The position numbers and the translations under genes were made by a program. Positions 1 to 9,204 of a DNA stretch of 64,000 nucleotides are shown here, one piece after another. This DNA is from Phascolarctobacterium faecium DSM 14760 (GTDB lineage: Bacteria > Bacillota > Negativicutes > Acidaminococcales > Acidaminococcaceae). The notes beneath the pieces were generated by a model. The model was not told the origin of the DNA, ran no database searches, and saw only the letters and a program-made list of their open reading frames with translations. The stretch lies in NCBI RefSeq assembly GCF_003269275.1, contig NZ_QLTS01000001.1, forward strand, positions 434,001-498,000. Direction: 5' to 3'. Every line of letters begins with the position of its first letter. Within the stretch, counting starts at the first letter, position 1.

Positions 1-429
1 CATTTGATTGATACGTTTACCGTCGGCTCGGCCCTTAGCCTTCGCCATAACAGCAGGCATTACTTTACCAATCGCTTTCGGTCCTTCGGCACCAGTCTCG
101 GAGATAGCTTCAGCAACCATAACACGCAATTCTTCATCGCTAAGCGGTTCAGGCAGATATTTTTTGAGAATCTCAATTTCTGCTTTAGCCTGCTCGGCTA
201 ATTCACTGCGTTCGGCTTTTTCGAATTCTACCAAAGAATCCTGCCGCATCTTGACCTCTTTCAGCAAGATAGCCAGAACCTCATCATCATTCAGTTCCTT
301 CTTCTCATTGATTTCGACATTTTTAATATTAGCACGCACCATACGAATAACCGATAAACGCAGCTTACCTGCTTCACGGTCCTTCATGGCCTGTTTCATA
401 TCTTCTGTCAATTGGTCTTTAATAGACAT
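1..429 (-). CDS. yqeY: GatB/YqeY domain protein, 3' end cut by the window
   Basis: The minus strand from the ATG at 429 reads MSIKDQLTEDMKQAMK and stays open for 143 codons to the window edge, so only the last few residues are missing (family members are close to 150 residues). The YqeY family resembles the helical tail of GatB, the amidotransferase subunit that acts on mischarged tRNA. It is a stand-alone protein whose exact role is unsettled. Visible family features are the KLRLSVIRM stretch near residue 23 and the LPEPLSDEELR segment followed by a Gly/Ala-rich tail. It lies 14 bases downstream of rpsU on the same strand, the usual rpsU-yqeY pairing of Firmicutes, so co-transcription is likely. 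The family call is firm; the function is not. Confidence 0.9.
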   Translation of the reverse strand, partial: MSIKDQLTEDMKQAMKDREAGKLRLSVIRMVRANIKNVEINEKKELNDDEVLAILLKEVKMRQDSLVEFEKAERSELAEQAKAEIEILKKYLPEPLSDEELRVMVAEAISETGAEGPKAIGKVMPAVMAKAKGRADGKRINQM

Positions 430-443
430 ACAGCACGCCCCCA

Positions 444-620
444 TTATCTGGTTTTACGTTTTCTGGCTGCTTCGGATTTTTTCTTACGTTGAACGCTCGG
501 TTTTTCATAATGTTCGCGCTTTCTAACTTCAGAAAGAATTCCGGCCTTTTGGGTTGCTCTTTTAAATCTGCGCAGCGCACTGTCCAATGTTTCGTTTTTG
601 CCAACTTTAATTTCTGCCAT
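444..620 (-). CDS. rpsU: 30S ribosomal protein S21
   Basis: This is a 58-residue basic protein beginning [18 protein letters not shown]. It is the full S21 length and ends in the Lys/Arg-rich tail typical of the family. S21 binds the small subunit near the 3' end of 16S rRNA and helps initiation. An in-frame ATG lies upstream at 683, but the start at 620 is preceded by a GGGAGGGAG ribosome binding site and matches the family N-terminus, so the shorter form is chosen. It stands between a HIT protein and yqeY on the same strand. Confidence 0.97.
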   Translation of the reverse strand: MAEIKVGKNETLDSALRRFKRATQKAGILSEVRKREHYEKPSVQRKKKSEAARKRKTR

Positions 621-765
621 CTGATCTCCCTCCCTCCACACACTTAGGGAAGTGTATATATGCATTTCATGCGTTTTTTGCACTATTGCTGACTATCGTC
701 AGACCGCAATTACCGCACAATATTACCAGTAAATTATATCTTATGATAGGCCTTTTGTCAAGGTA

Positions 766-1101
766 TCAGCAGGGTGGCCACCCCAATGCTTTACCGCCTA
801 AAAGATGGATATGCAAATGCTTAACGGTCTGCCCTCCATCATCACCGGTATTGGCAACGATGCGAAACCCTTTTTCATTAACACCAAGTTTCTCAGCCAG
901 TTCCTTAACTTTCCCAAACATATACAGGAGCAGCTCCGGTTCTGCAGTAATAATATTTTCAGTATGAGCTTTCGGTATCATTAAAACGTGTACCGGAGCA
1001 GCAGGAGCCACATCACGGATTACGATCATTTTGTCATCTTCATAAACTCTTTCAGACGGGATCTCTCCGGCAATAATTCGGCAAAAGATACAGTCGTTCA
1101 T
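766..1101 (-). CDS. HIT family purine nucleotide hydrolase (HINT type)
   Basis: This 111-residue protein is close to the HINT family length. The N-terminal CIFCRIIAGEIPSE block carries the family Cys4/Cys7 pair. The histidine triad HLHIHLLGG is at about residues 95-103, with His97 and His99 in the catalytic strand. HINT proteins hydrolyse nucleoside phosphoramidates and acyl-adenylates such as AMP-lysine; the natural substrate in bacteria is unclear. The ATG at 1101 follows a GGGGGG-containing ribosome binding site. It lies upstream of rpsU and yqeY on the same strand, with a 145-base gap before rpsU. No odd residues were seen. Confidence 0.93.
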   Translation of the reverse strand: MNDCIFCRIIAGEIPSERVYEDDKMIVIRDVAPAAPVHVLMIPKAHTENIITAEPELLLYMFGKVKELAEKLGVNEKGFRIVANTGDDGGQTVKHLHIHLLGGKALGWPPC

Positions 1102-1234
1102 TTCTTTCCCCCCTTAGTGATCCTAATTCTTATAATATTCGTCAGAAAATTTAAAAGTCCTTTTTCTATTTATTCTGTTCACAATTTATTTTCAAACTGT
1201 AACTAACAAAGTAAAAAAATCTTTAATAAAACGC

Positions 1235-1265
1235 TTGACTTATAGTCAACTCCAGCCATTATACT
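1235..1265 (+). promoter_or_regulatory. promoter with a 19-base spacer and internal dyad (MerR-type layout)
   Basis: TTGACT at 1235-1240 and TATACT at 1260-1265 are separated by 19 bases, two more than the sigma-70 optimum. The spacer carries the dyad TTGACT-TAT-AGTCAA, which overlaps the -35, and a looser CTtatAGT/ACTccAG symmetry. An overlong spacer with a dyad is the hallmark of promoters activated by MerR-family regulators; assigning this one is inference. It lies 48 bases before the DUF362 lipoprotein gene. Confidence 0.5.
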
Positions 1266-1312
1266 GAACTTAAAGTATTTTTAATCATTTATCTAAGAAA
1301 GGAGAGTTTACA

Positions 1313-2314
1313 GTGAAAAAATTTTTATCAACATTACTTTATACCGCTGCCGCAACTTTATTATTCAGCGCTTGTGGAATGACTGCCAATACAGTTTCTT
1401 CTCCTGTTGAACCAACTGTTAAAAGTAATGAAAAAACAGCAGTAAATAATAAAGCTCTCGTTTATTTCAGCAAGGATATCAGCCCTGTAAGTCTGATCAA
1501 ACTATATGATAAAATCAACCAGGATATACATGGTAAAGTAGCTATCAAAATCCATACAGGAGAAAAGAACGGTCCCAATATACTCCCACGGGAAATGGTG
1601 ATGGCTTTGCAGCAGCATGTACCTGACAGTAATTTAGTCGAAACCAACACTTTCTATAAAGGTGACCGCTATACCACCGCCGGCCACCGCGAAACATTAA
1701 AAGTTAACGGCTGGGATTTTTGTACTGTAGACATTATGGACGAGGAAGGAGCAGTAATGCTGCCAGTAAAAGGAGGCAAACATTTTCAGGAAATGTCGAT
1801 CGCTAAAAATATGCTTAATTATGATTCCATGATCGTTTTGACGCATTTTAAAGGACACACTATGGGAGGATTTGGCGGTTCAATGAAAAATATAGCAATT
1901 GGCAACGCAGACGGCAGGATCGGCAAAGCCATGCTGCATACCTCTGACCCATCCAACCCCTGGGAATATAGCCAAGAGCGTTTTATGGAAAATATGGCTG
2001 AATCAGCAAAGGCTACAACAGATTTTTTTGGTAAACAAATCATTTATATCAATGTATTGCGCAATATGTCTGTTGACTGCGACTGTGCCGGGCTTGCTGC
2101 GGCACCGCCAACAACCCCTGATATCGGCATACTTGCTTCTACAGATATTCTTGCCGTCGATCAGGCTTCTATCGACCTTGTTTTTGCTTTACCAGATGCT
2201 GCTAAGCATGATCTGCAGGAACGGATCGAATCACGTCGCGGTCTGCGGCAGCTCAGTTACATGAAAGAACTTTCCATGGGTAATGATCAATATGAATTAA
2301 TTACCATTGAATAA
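1313..2314 (+). CDS. DUF362 domain lipoprotein
   Basis: This 333-residue protein starts at a GTG (1313) behind AAAGGAG. It opens with a lipoprotein signal peptide: a Lys-rich start, a hydrophobic run and the lipobox LFSAC ending at Cys21, so it should be anchored on the outer face of the cytoplasmic membrane. The rest matches DUF362: KVAIKIHTGE near residue 80, the LTHFKGHTMGGFGGSMKN block near 180, and the CDCAG...DIGILASTD block near 265. Some DUF362 proteins carry an extra ferredoxin domain; none is present here. The biochemical role of the family is unknown. The gene interrupts the conserved mtaB / HIT-rpsU neighbourhood on the opposite strand and has its own unusual promoter, so it is regulated separately. 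Confidence 0.88.
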   Translation: MKKFLSTLLYTAAATLLFSACGMTANTVSSPVEPTVKSNEKTAVNNKALVYFSKDISPVSLIKLYDKINQDIHGKVAIKIHTGEKNGPNILPREMVMALQQHVPDSNLVETNTFYKGDRYTTAGHRETLKVNGWDFCTVDIMDEEGAVMLPVKGGKHFQEMSIAKNMLNYDSMIVLTHFKGHTMGGFGGSMKNIAIGNADGRIGKAMLHTSDPSNPWEYSQERFMENMAESAKATTDFFGKQIIYINVLRNMSVDCDCAGLAAAPPTTPDIGILASTDILAVDQASIDLVFALPDAAKHDLQERIESRRGLRQLSYMKELSMGNDQYELITIE

Positions 2315-2317
2315 AAG

Positions 2318-2350
2318 AAAAGCTGCCGTTAAACGGCAGCTTTTCTTTTA
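2318..2350. terminator. bidirectional intrinsic terminator
   Basis: AAAAGCTGCCGT pairs with ACGGCAGCTTTT around a three-base loop and is followed by TCTTTTA. The mirror strand also has a U-rich tail, so the hairpin can end both the DUF362 transcript and the convergent mtaB transcript. It overlaps the last bases of mtaB. Confidence 0.9.
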
Positions 2351-3658
2351 TTCCTTCAGCAATTCTCCGATTAAAAAACTCGTCTCAGCCTTCAGTAATC
2401 TCACTTTTTTTATCTTGCCACATAGTTCAGCTTCCGACCGAACATAGACCCGTAAATAATTACTGGTCAAACCTTCTATATAGCCATCCTCAACAGTCTG
2501 CTCAAACAATACCTCCACAGCACTGCCAACAAAACGTTCTAAAAATTTCTGCTGCTGCTTATGATCAAGCTCAGCAAGTTGTGCACAACGTCTTTGCTTA
2601 ACAGTTTCAGGAATTTGATTGGGCATTTTTTCGGCCGGAGTTCCCTTCCGTTTGGAATAAGGAAAAATATGCATTTTACTGAACCCGCAGTTTTCTGCAA
2701 AAACTAGTGTAGATGCAAACTCCTCTTCCGTCTCACCCGGGAATCCGGCAATAATATCAGTAGTAATGGCAATATCAGGAATACGTTTACGGATATCGGC
2801 CAAAAGTTCGGTAAAACGTCGGGTATCATACGGCCTGTGCATTCTGGCTAAAGTTGTATCACAGCCTGCCTGCAAAGGTAAATGCAGCTGTCGGCACAAC
2901 CGTTTATCTTTTTCCATAAGATTAAGCAGCCTCGCTTCGACCTCCACTGATTCCAATGACCCCAACCGCAGTCTCTGCAGACCCTCTACACTTAAAGCTG
3001 CCTCAACAGCATCAAATAAAGTCAGTTTTCCATCATGTTCTTTACCATAGCAGCCAAGGTGAATACCGATAAGCACTATTTCTTTATAACCAGAAGCTAC
3101 AAGCTTTTTAACTTCTTCCCTGATGCTTGTCAGACTACGCGAACGCAACGGTCCGCGGGCAAAAGGAATAATACAATAAGTACAGAATTGATTGCAGCCT
3201 TCCTGTATTTTTAAAAAAGCTCTGGTTTTATCACTAACATCACCTGCACTCAGTTCTTCAAACTCAGTGTTGGCACTCAGCTTACGCACGCTGTCTATTG
3301 TATCAACAGACTGAAAAGCAGCAGCTTCTTCTACCAACCGTACGATATCTGCTCTATCCTGATTCCCGATAATAAGATCAACACCAGGAATTGTCTTCAC
3401 TTCTTCTGCCGCCGTCTGTGGATAACAGCCAGTCACAACCACGAAAGCAGTTGGGTTTCTGCGCACAGCACGATTGATCATCTGCCGCGATTTACGCTGC
3501 CCCGTATTGGTAACAACACAAGTATTGATCACATAAATATCAGCTTCGCAATTAAAACCAACTACAGTATAACCATGACTGCGAAATATCGCTTCCATGC
3601 TGGCAGTATCGGCCTGATTGACTTTACAGCCTAAAGTGTAAAATGCTATTCTTTTCAT
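2348..3658 (-). CDS. mtaB: tRNA t6A37 methylthiotransferase MtaB
   Basis: This 436-residue radical SAM methylthiotransferase converts t6A37 to ms2t6A37 in ANN-decoding tRNAs. The N-terminal UPF0004 domain carries the auxiliary-cluster cysteines at about 11, 47 and 78. The radical SAM motif GCNQFCTYC supplies Cys155, 159 and 162. A C-terminal TRAM segment follows (about 375-436). The start ATG at 3658 is chosen because AGGAGG lies seven bases upstream, inside the end of rsmE; an in-frame TTG at 3661 is one codon earlier. It is last in the prmA-rsmE-mtaB run and ends in the shared terminator. The same order is found in Bacillus (yqeT-yqeU-yqeV). Confidence 0.95.
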   Translation of the reverse strand: MKRIAFYTLGCKVNQADTASMEAIFRSHGYTVVGFNCEADIYVINTCVVTNTGQRKSRQMINRAVRRNPTAFVVVTGCYPQTAAEEVKTIPGVDLIIGNQDRADIVRLVEEAAAFQSVDTIDSVRKLSANTEFEELSAGDVSDKTRAFLKIQEGCNQFCTYCIIPFARGPLRSRSLTSIREEVKKLVASGYKEIVLIGIHLGCYGKEHDGKLTLFDAVEAALSVEGLQRLRLGSLESVEVEARLLNLMEKDKRLCRQLHLPLQAGCDTTLARMHRPYDTRRFTELLADIRKRIPDIAITTDIIAGFPGETEEEFASTLVFAENCGFSKMHIFPYSKRKGTPAEKMPNQIPETVKQRRCAQLAELDHKQQQKFLERFVGSAVEVLFEQTVEDGYIEGLTSNYLRVYVRSEAELCGKIKKVRLLKAETSFLIGELLKE

Positions 3659-3661
3659 CAA

Positions 3662-4396
3662 TCAGCCTCCTAAATCACCAGTTTCATAAAATATTGCGGC
3701 CGCAGCTACTAATGCAGCTGTTTCCGCACGTAATATGCGCTTGCCTAAACTTACTACCAATGCCCCAGCTGTACGGGCCTGCTGTAATTCCGTCTCGGAA
3801 ATACCGCCCTCCGGGCCTATGATCAGCAGCAGATCCTTCAAAGCCTGCTCCTTTTGCAGCGCAGCCTTCAAACCAAGCTTATCCTCACATTCATAAGCTA
3901 TCAGTTTACAGTCACAGGGATTATCAGCAAGCATCTGTTCCATCGTCTGTACTGGCTGCACCATTGGTATAATATCACGCTTGCTCTGTTTCGCAGCCGC
4001 TTCAGCAATTTTCTGCCAGCGCTCAGCTTTCTTAACAGCTTTATCACCTTCCAGGCGTACGACCGAATGCTCCATAGCTACTGGTATAATCTCACTGACT
4101 CCCAGTTCTACAGCCTTCTGGATAATAAAATCCATTTTTTCACCTTTAGCCAACCCTTGTGCCAGTACGATTCGCACTGAAGGCTCATGACTTTCCGCCA
4201 GTACCTCCAGACATTTGACTGTCACAACACTTTCATTAGCATCAGCAATTTCAGCAAGAGCCGTGACACCATCATCACTTACAATCTGTACTCTGGACCC
4301 GCATTGCATCCGCAGTACAGTATAAATATGCCTGGCATCAACACCCATTATTGTCATCGTATCACTGTATGGCTGCGGTATAAAAAATCTATGCAC
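3662..4396 (-). CDS. rsmE: 16S rRNA (uracil1498-N3)-methyltransferase
   Basis: This 244-residue SPOUT-class methyltransferase modifies U1498 of 16S rRNA in the assembled small subunit. The N-terminal PUA-like part (about 1-70) precedes the trefoil-knot domain, which shows LAQGLAKGEKMDFIIQKA near residue 98, LIIGPEGG near 190 and the knot region LGKRILRAETA near 217. It starts at a GTG (4396) seven bases after AAGGAGG, and two bases separate it from the prmA stop, so translation is probably coupled. No unusual residues were seen. Confidence 0.95.
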   Translation of the reverse strand: MHRFFIPQPYSDTMTIMGVDARHIYTVLRMQCGSRVQIVSDDGVTALAEIADANESVVTVKCLEVLAESHEPSVRIVLAQGLAKGEKMDFIIQKAVELGVSEIIPVAMEHSVVRLEGDKAVKKAERWQKIAEAAAKQSKRDIIPMVQPVQTMEQMLADNPCDCKLIAYECEDKLGLKAALQKEQALKDLLLIIGPEGGISETELQQARTAGALVVSLGKRILRAETAALVAAAAIFYETGDLGG

Positions 4397-4398
4397 CG

Positions 4399-5340
4399 TC
4401 AGTCCTCCTTACGCATCTGCATAACAACCCAGCCGCCTTTGGCATCAACAGCTTCGACACACAAACCGACTTTGGAGGCAGCTGCTGATACATCATTCTG
4501 CCGTTCTTCAATAATACCGCTGGCAAGGAATATTCCTCCGGATTTTAACTTACCGGGAATATCCTGCAGAAGCATAATAATAATATCGGCAATGATATTA
4601 GCAATGATAATATCAGCCTTACCTTCTGTACCATGCAGCAAATCACCCTGTTGCACACTGATTTTTTCTGTTAGTTCATTGCCGGCAATATTTTCAATAG
4701 CTACTCGTACCGCAGTAGCATCAATATCCACCGCTTTAACTGTTTTAGCACCAAGTTTAGCAGCAGCAATAGCCAGAATTCCAGAGCCAGTACCAACATC
4801 AAATACTTCCATATCAGTACGCAGAACTTTTTCCAAACGTTCCATACACATACAGGTCGTATGATGTGTTCCTGTACCAAACGCCATCCCTGGATCGATT
4901 TCAATAATATGTTCACCAGCTTTAGATGTATATTTTTCCCAGGTAGGCTTAATCACCAATGTTCTGCCAATATGCGTAACATGGAAATACTGTTTCCATT
5001 CGTTAGCCCAATCCTGCTCGGAAACAGTACGAAAACGCGTATTACCAAAGCGACATTTACCAATACGCGTTTCCAAATTTGTTAAGTCCTCATCAATCTG
5101 TGTAAGACGTGGCTGCAGCTCTTCATCCTCCGGATAATAAGCAGTTATCGTAACCACTTCTGTGTTTTCCTGCTCAGGAATATCGCATAATTCCCAAGTG
5201 CCTGAATTACGCAAAGTGTTTATCAAAACCGGGTCCTCAATAACAACACCATTGTTTGCACCTGCAGCACGCATAATTTCGGCAACCAGATCAGCTGCCT
5301 CATGTGTAGTTTGTATGCTTACCTCTATCCATTGTGACAA
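4399..5340 (-). CDS. prmA: ribosomal protein L11 methyltransferase
   Basis: This class I SAM-dependent methyltransferase of 313 residues trimethylates L11. The N-terminal substrate-binding domain (about 1-100) is followed by the Rossmann fold with the SAM motif DVGTGSGILAIAA near residue 178 and the catalytic-loop NIIADIIIMLL stretch near 245. The frame opens at a GTG (5349), but that codon touches the AAGGAG ribosome binding site. The TTG at 5340, seven bases past it, gives the family-like start SQWIEVSIQTTHEA and is preferred. It heads the prmA-rsmE-mtaB group and is separated from dnaJ by a terminator. Confidence 0.93.
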   Translation of the reverse strand: MSQWIEVSIQTTHEAADLVAEIMRAAGANNGVVIEDPVLINTLRNSGTWELCDIPEQENTEVVTITAYYPEDEELQPRLTQIDEDLTNLETRIGKCRFGNTRFRTVSEQDWANEWKQYFHVTHIGRTLVIKPTWEKYTSKAGEHIIEIDPGMAFGTGTHHTTCMCMERLEKVLRTDMEVFDVGTGSGILAIAAAKLGAKTVKAVDIDATAVRVAIENIAGNELTEKISVQQGDLLHGTEGKADIIIANIIADIIIMLLQDIPGKLKSGGIFLASGIIEERQNDVSAAASKVGLCVEAVDAKGGWVVMQMRKED

Positions 5341-5490
5341 AGCGCTCACTCCTTAAATAACTATCATATATATTAAACACAAAGCTTATTCTAAAATATT
5401 TTACCATATGAAAGTGTTTTTCTACCAGTTTGAGAAGATATTTCAATGCCAAGTGCTCACATTATATCATATTTTTTGGCATAAAAAAAT

Positions 5491-5516
5491 AAACTGCGGT
5501 GTTCAAACCGCAGTTT
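5491..5516 (-). terminator. terminator of the hrcA-grpE-dnaK-dnaJ operon
   Basis: AAACTGCGGT and ACCGCAGTTT form a ten-base-pair stem with a six-base loop. On the minus strand it is followed by TTTATTTTTTTATG. It lies 11 bases past the dnaJ stop and about 150 bases before prmA. Confidence 0.88.
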
Positions 5517-5526
5517 ATACAAGTCA

Positions 5527-6675
5527 TTATTTAAATAAATCTTTAATCTTATTCAAAAAGCCTTTTTCTTCAGGATTAATGTTATCTTTACTGATCTCGG
5601 CAAATTTACGCAAAGCATCTTTCTGTTTTTCATTCAGCTTCTGCGGCACAACAACTTTGATCCTGACTAACTGGTCGCCGCGTGTACTGTTACGCAAACT
5701 GGGAATGCCTTTGCCCTTCAAACGCAGTACCTTTCCAGGCTGAGTTCCTTCCGGAACCTTCATCACAACCTGTCCATCCAGCGTAGGAACCTTAATCTCA
5801 TCACCCAAAGTTGCCTGTACAATATTGATCGGCACTTCGCAGTAAACAGTAGTACCATCGCGCTCAAAAAACTTATGCGGTTTAACATACAAATATACAT
5901 ACAAATCACCGCTTGGTCCGCCTTTAACCCCTGCTTCGCCTTCTCCGGCTACCCGCAGGCGGGAACCGTTGTCAACACCTGCAGGGATCTTGACTTTAAG
6001 TTTTTTATTCTTTTTAACAGTGCCCTGTCCGCGACATTCCTTACATGGTTCGCTGATGATCTTGCCTTCACCATGACATTTAGGACATGGCCGTACATTG
6101 GTCATCTGTCCGAACATAGTGTTTTGAGTAAAACGGATCTCGCCACTTCCGTGACATTCAGGGCAAGTTTCAACTTTAGAACCAGGTTCCGCACCATTCC
6201 CATGACAATGCGGACATTGTTCGTCACGATATAAACTGATCTCACGTTCTAAACCAAACGCAGCTTCTTCAAAAGTGATTTCCAGGTCAAAGCGTAAATC
6301 AGCACCGCGCTGAGGACCGGCATTAGAACCACGCGAGCCGCGGCCCTGCCCGCCGAAGAACATATCAAAAATATCTTCCATGCCTCCGCCGCCAAAACCG
6401 CCGAAACCTTCAAAGCCCCCAAATCCACCAGCACCGCCGGCACCGCCGTTTTCAAAAGCAGCATGTCCAAACTGGTCATATTGGGCACGTTTCTGCTCAT
6501 CGCTGAGTACACTGTAAGCCTCGGACGCTTCTTTAAATTTCTCAGCCGCTTCCGGATTATCTTTATTCACATCAGGATGATACTGACGTGCCAGTTTGCG
6601 GTATGCTTTTTTAATTTCATCTGCTGTAGCGGTTTTAGACACGCCTAGCACGTCATAATAATCTTTTTTACTCAA
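5527..6675 (-). CDS. dnaJ: molecular chaperone DnaJ (Hsp40)
   Basis: This 382-residue class I J-protein is the co-chaperone that stimulates DnaK ATPase activity. The J domain (1-70) has the HPD triad at 33-35. A Gly/Phe-rich linker follows at about 75-120. The zinc domain has four repeats, [24 protein letters not shown] and CKECRGQG, between about 150 and 220. The C-terminal substrate-binding domains complete the protein. It starts at a TTG (6675) behind AGGATGG. It lies 22 bases after dnaK in the CIRCE-controlled operon and ends at a clear terminator. Confidence 0.97.
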   Translation of the reverse strand: MSKKDYYDVLGVSKTATADEIKKAYRKLARQYHPDVNKDNPEAAEKFKEASEAYSVLSDEQKRAQYDQFGHAAFENGGAGGAGGFGGFEGFGGFGGGGMEDIFDMFFGGQGRGSRGSNAGPQRGADLRFDLEITFEEAAFGLEREISLYRDEQCPHCHGNGAEPGSKVETCPECHGSGEIRFTQNTMFGQMTNVRPCPKCHGEGKIISEPCKECRGQGTVKKNKKLKVKIPAGVDNGSRLRVAGEGEAGVKGGPSGDLYVYLYVKPHKFFERDGTTVYCEVPINIVQATLGDEIKVPTLDGQVVMKVPEGTQPGKVLRLKGKGIPSLRNSTRGDQLVRIKVVVPQKLNEKQKDALRKFAEISKDNINPEEKGFLNKIKDLFK

Positions 6676-6697
6676 AGTTTACACCATCCTAAGCCGA

Positions 6698-8530
6698 TTA
6701 TTTTTTGTCTTCGTCAACCACTTCGGCGTCAACAACATCGTCATCAGCTTTTTTTGCGCCCTCGGCTGTTTCAGTACCTTCAGCACCTTTAGCAGCTTCA
6801 GTTTGTTTGTACAGCTCTGCGGAAAGTTCATAAAGAGGTTTGGTCAAAGCTTCAGTATCTGCTTTGATTTTTTCCATATCTTCGCCTTTCAGAGTCTCTT
6901 TTAAAGTATCAAGCGCTGCCTGTACTTTTCCAATCAATTCTTCAGAGCCTTTGCCTTCCATATCTTTAATGGTCTTTTCGGCTTGATAGCACAGGGAGTC
7001 AGCATTATTACGTACTTCAACGCCTTCTTTACGTTTTTTATCAGCTTCAGCATTAGCCTCTGCTTCTTTTACCAGACGGTCGATTTCGTCTTTTTCCAAA
7101 GTACCTGAAGACGTAATAGTGATTTTTTGTTCTTTACCGGTACCAAGATCCTTAGCGCTTACATTTACGATACCATTAGCATCGATATCGAAAGCAACTT
7201 CGATCTTCGGTACTCCACGAGGAGCAGCCGGGATGCCGGAAAGCTCAAAACGTCCCAGAGTTTTATTATCGGCAGCCATTTCACGTTCACCCTGCAGTAC
7301 ATGGATATCAACTGAAGGCTGATTATCAGCAGCAGTAGAGAAGACCTGCTTACGGGAAGTCGGGATGGTAGTATTACGTTCAATGATTTTTGTGAACACA
7401 CCACCCAAAGTTTCTATACCCAAAGACAACGGAGTTACGTCAAGTAAAAGCACGTCTTTTACTTCACCTGCCAAAACGCCGGCCTGAATGGCAGCACCAA
7501 CGGCAACACATTCGTCAGGGTTTACACCACGGTAAGGCTCTTTACCGATAAATTTTTTCAAAGCTTCCTGTACAGCAGGAATACGGGAAGAACCGCCTAC
7601 CAAGATAACTTTATTGATATCAGAAGCAGACAGGCCGGCGTCAGCCATAGCCTTGCGGGTCGGCTCCATTGTGCGTTCAACGAGATCAGCAGTCAATTCG
7701 TCAAATTTTGCACGAGTCAGATCCATATCCAAATGCTTCGGACCTTCAGCACCGGCAGTAATAAACGGCAGGTTGATATTAGTAGTCAAAACACCGGATA
7801 ATTCGATTTTTGCTTTTTCAGCGGCTTCACGCAAACGCTGCATAGCCATACGGTCATTACTCAGATCAATGCCTTCATTTTTCTTAAATTCAGCAACCAT
7901 CCAGTCAACGATTTTCTGGTCAAAATCATCGCCGCCTAAATGAGTATCACCGTTAGTAGCTTTTACTTCAAAAACACCGTCACCTACATCAAGGATAGAT
8001 ACGTCGAAAGTACCGCCGCCAAGGTCATAAACCATAACGGTATGGTCGTCGCTTTTATCAATACCATACGCCAAAGATGCAGCAGTAGGCTCGTTGATGA
8101 TACGGAGAACTTCCAAGCCTGCGATACGGCCGGCATCCTTAGTTGCCTGACGTTGACTGTCAGAGAAGTAAGCAGGAACAGTAATAACTGCCTGAGTTAC
8201 TTTTTCACCTAAATATTTTTCAGCATCTTCTTTCAACTTTTGCAGAATCATCGCGGAAATTTCTTCCGGAGAATATTTTTTATCGTCGATTTCTACTTTA
8301 TAGTCAGTACCCATATGACGTTTAATAGAACTAATAGTTCTGTCAGTGTTGGATACTGCCTGACGTTTTGCCAGCTGACCAACTAAACGTTCGCCGTTTT
8401 TGGAAAAACCAACTACGGACGGAGTTAAACGGCTGCCTTCCTGATTAGTGATAACGGTAGGTTCGCCGCCTTCCATTACTGCTACTACAGAGTTAGTAGT
8501 ACCTAAGTCAATACCAATTACTTTAGACAT
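6698..8530 (-). CDS. dnaK: molecular chaperone DnaK (Hsp70)
   Basis: This full-length Hsp70 of 610 residues has the nucleotide-binding domain with [14 protein letters not shown] at the N-terminus, the [10 protein letters not shown] phosphate loop near 170 and [10 protein letters not shown] near 310. The substrate-binding domain is at about 365-480. The helical lid ends in an acidic tail, [15 protein letters not shown], slightly unlike the usual EEVK-type end. The ATG at 8530 follows GAGGAGG. It is the third gene of hrcA-grpE-dnaK-dnaJ, controlled by HrcA at the upstream CIRCE element, and folds client proteins with DnaJ and GrpE. Confidence 0.98.
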   Translation of the reverse strand: MSKVIGIDLGTTNSVVAVMEGGEPTVITNQEGSRLTPSVVGFSKNGERLVGQLAKRQAVSNTDRTISSIKRHMGTDYKVEIDDKKYSPEEISAMILQKLKEDAEKYLGEKVTQAVITVPAYFSDSQRQATKDAGRIAGLEVLRIINEPTAASLAYGIDKSDDHTVMVYDLGGGTFDVSILDVGDGVFEVKATNGDTHLGGDDFDQKIVDWMVAEFKKNEGIDLSNDRMAMQRLREAAEKAKIELSGVLTTNINLPFITAGAEGPKHLDMDLTRAKFDELTADLVERTMEPTRKAMADAGLSASDINKVILVGGSSRIPAVQEALKKFIGKEPYRGVNPDECVAVGAAIQAGVLAGEVKDVLLLDVTPLSLGIETLGGVFTKIIERNTTIPTSRKQVFSTAADNQPSVDIHVLQGEREMAADNKTLGRFELSGIPAAPRGVPKIEVAFDIDANGIVNVSAKDLGTGKEQKITITSSGTLEKDEIDRLVKEAEANAEADKKRKEGVEVRNNADSLCYQAEKTIKDMEGKGSEELIGKVQAALDTLKETLKGEDMEKIKADTEALTKPLYELSAELYKQTEAAKGAEGTETAEGAKKADDDVVDAEVVDEDKK

Positions 8531-8578
8531 GATTTATTCCTCCTCGGGTTTATATGTTAATTTTAATTTATATGGCAA

Positions 8579-9181
8579 CTATTCGTTGCTGATAACTTTA
8601 ACTTTGCTGTGCCGGATAACTTTATCACGTAATTTATAGCCCTTTTCCAGAACCATCTCTACAGTGTCATCATCCATATCGGGATTTTGCCCCCTCATCA
8701 CAGCCTCATGCATCTCAGGATCGAATTTTTCGCCCTGTGCTTTTATTTCTTCTACGCCCAAATCTTTAAAAGTCTGCTCGAACTGACGCCTAATCATTTC
8801 AATACCTGAATAAATTCCGGCGGCATCATCAGATTTTCTGGCGGCGTCTTCAGCACGTTCAAAATTATCCAACACCTTTAAAAATTTTCCGACAACATCA
8901 GCGGTAACAAAAGTTGCCAGCTGTTCACGTTCGGACGTATTGCGTCGGCGGAAATTATCAAAATCTGCCTGCAGCCTTAAAATACGGTTCTGCAGTTCTT
9001 CGATCTTAACATCCTTTTCATCCTGTTCAGGAGTTTTTTCTTCAGCAGCTCCCTCACTCTTTTTCCCGGCAGTCTCATCGACTCCATTAGCAGCATCGGC
9101 TGTATTCGTTTGAGCTTCCTGCTGAGGTGTTTCTTCGGCAGTTGTTTGCTTTGAGCTTTCCTTCAAATCTTCTGTTTGCAA
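8579..9181 (-). CDS. grpE: nucleotide exchange factor GrpE
   Basis: This 200-residue GrpE releases ADP from DnaK. An acidic, low-complexity N-terminus rich in Glu/Thr/Ala (1-60) precedes the long coiled-coil dimerisation helix (about 60-100, with LQADFDNFRRR). The C-terminal beta domain carries the GEKFDPEMHEAV signature near 160. It starts at a TTG (9181) eight bases after AAGGAGGA. It lies between hrcA and dnaK with short gaps, as is standard in Firmicutes. Confidence 0.96.
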   Translation of the reverse strand: MQTEDLKESSKQTTAEETPQQEAQTNTADAANGVDETAGKKSEGAAEEKTPEQDEKDVKIEELQNRILRLQADFDNFRRRNTSEREQLATFVTADVVGKFLKVLDNFERAEDAARKSDDAAGIYSGIEMIRRQFEQTFKDLGVEEIKAQGEKFDPEMHEAVMRGQNPDMDDDTVEMVLEKGYKLRDKVIRHSKVKVISNE

Positions 9182-9204
9182 AACACTTCCTCCTTATAGT
9201 CTTT

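Noticed and set aside
4187-4864. 225-codon plus-strand frame
   Set aside because: It is antisense to prmA and rsmE, with no start site and no recognisable domain.
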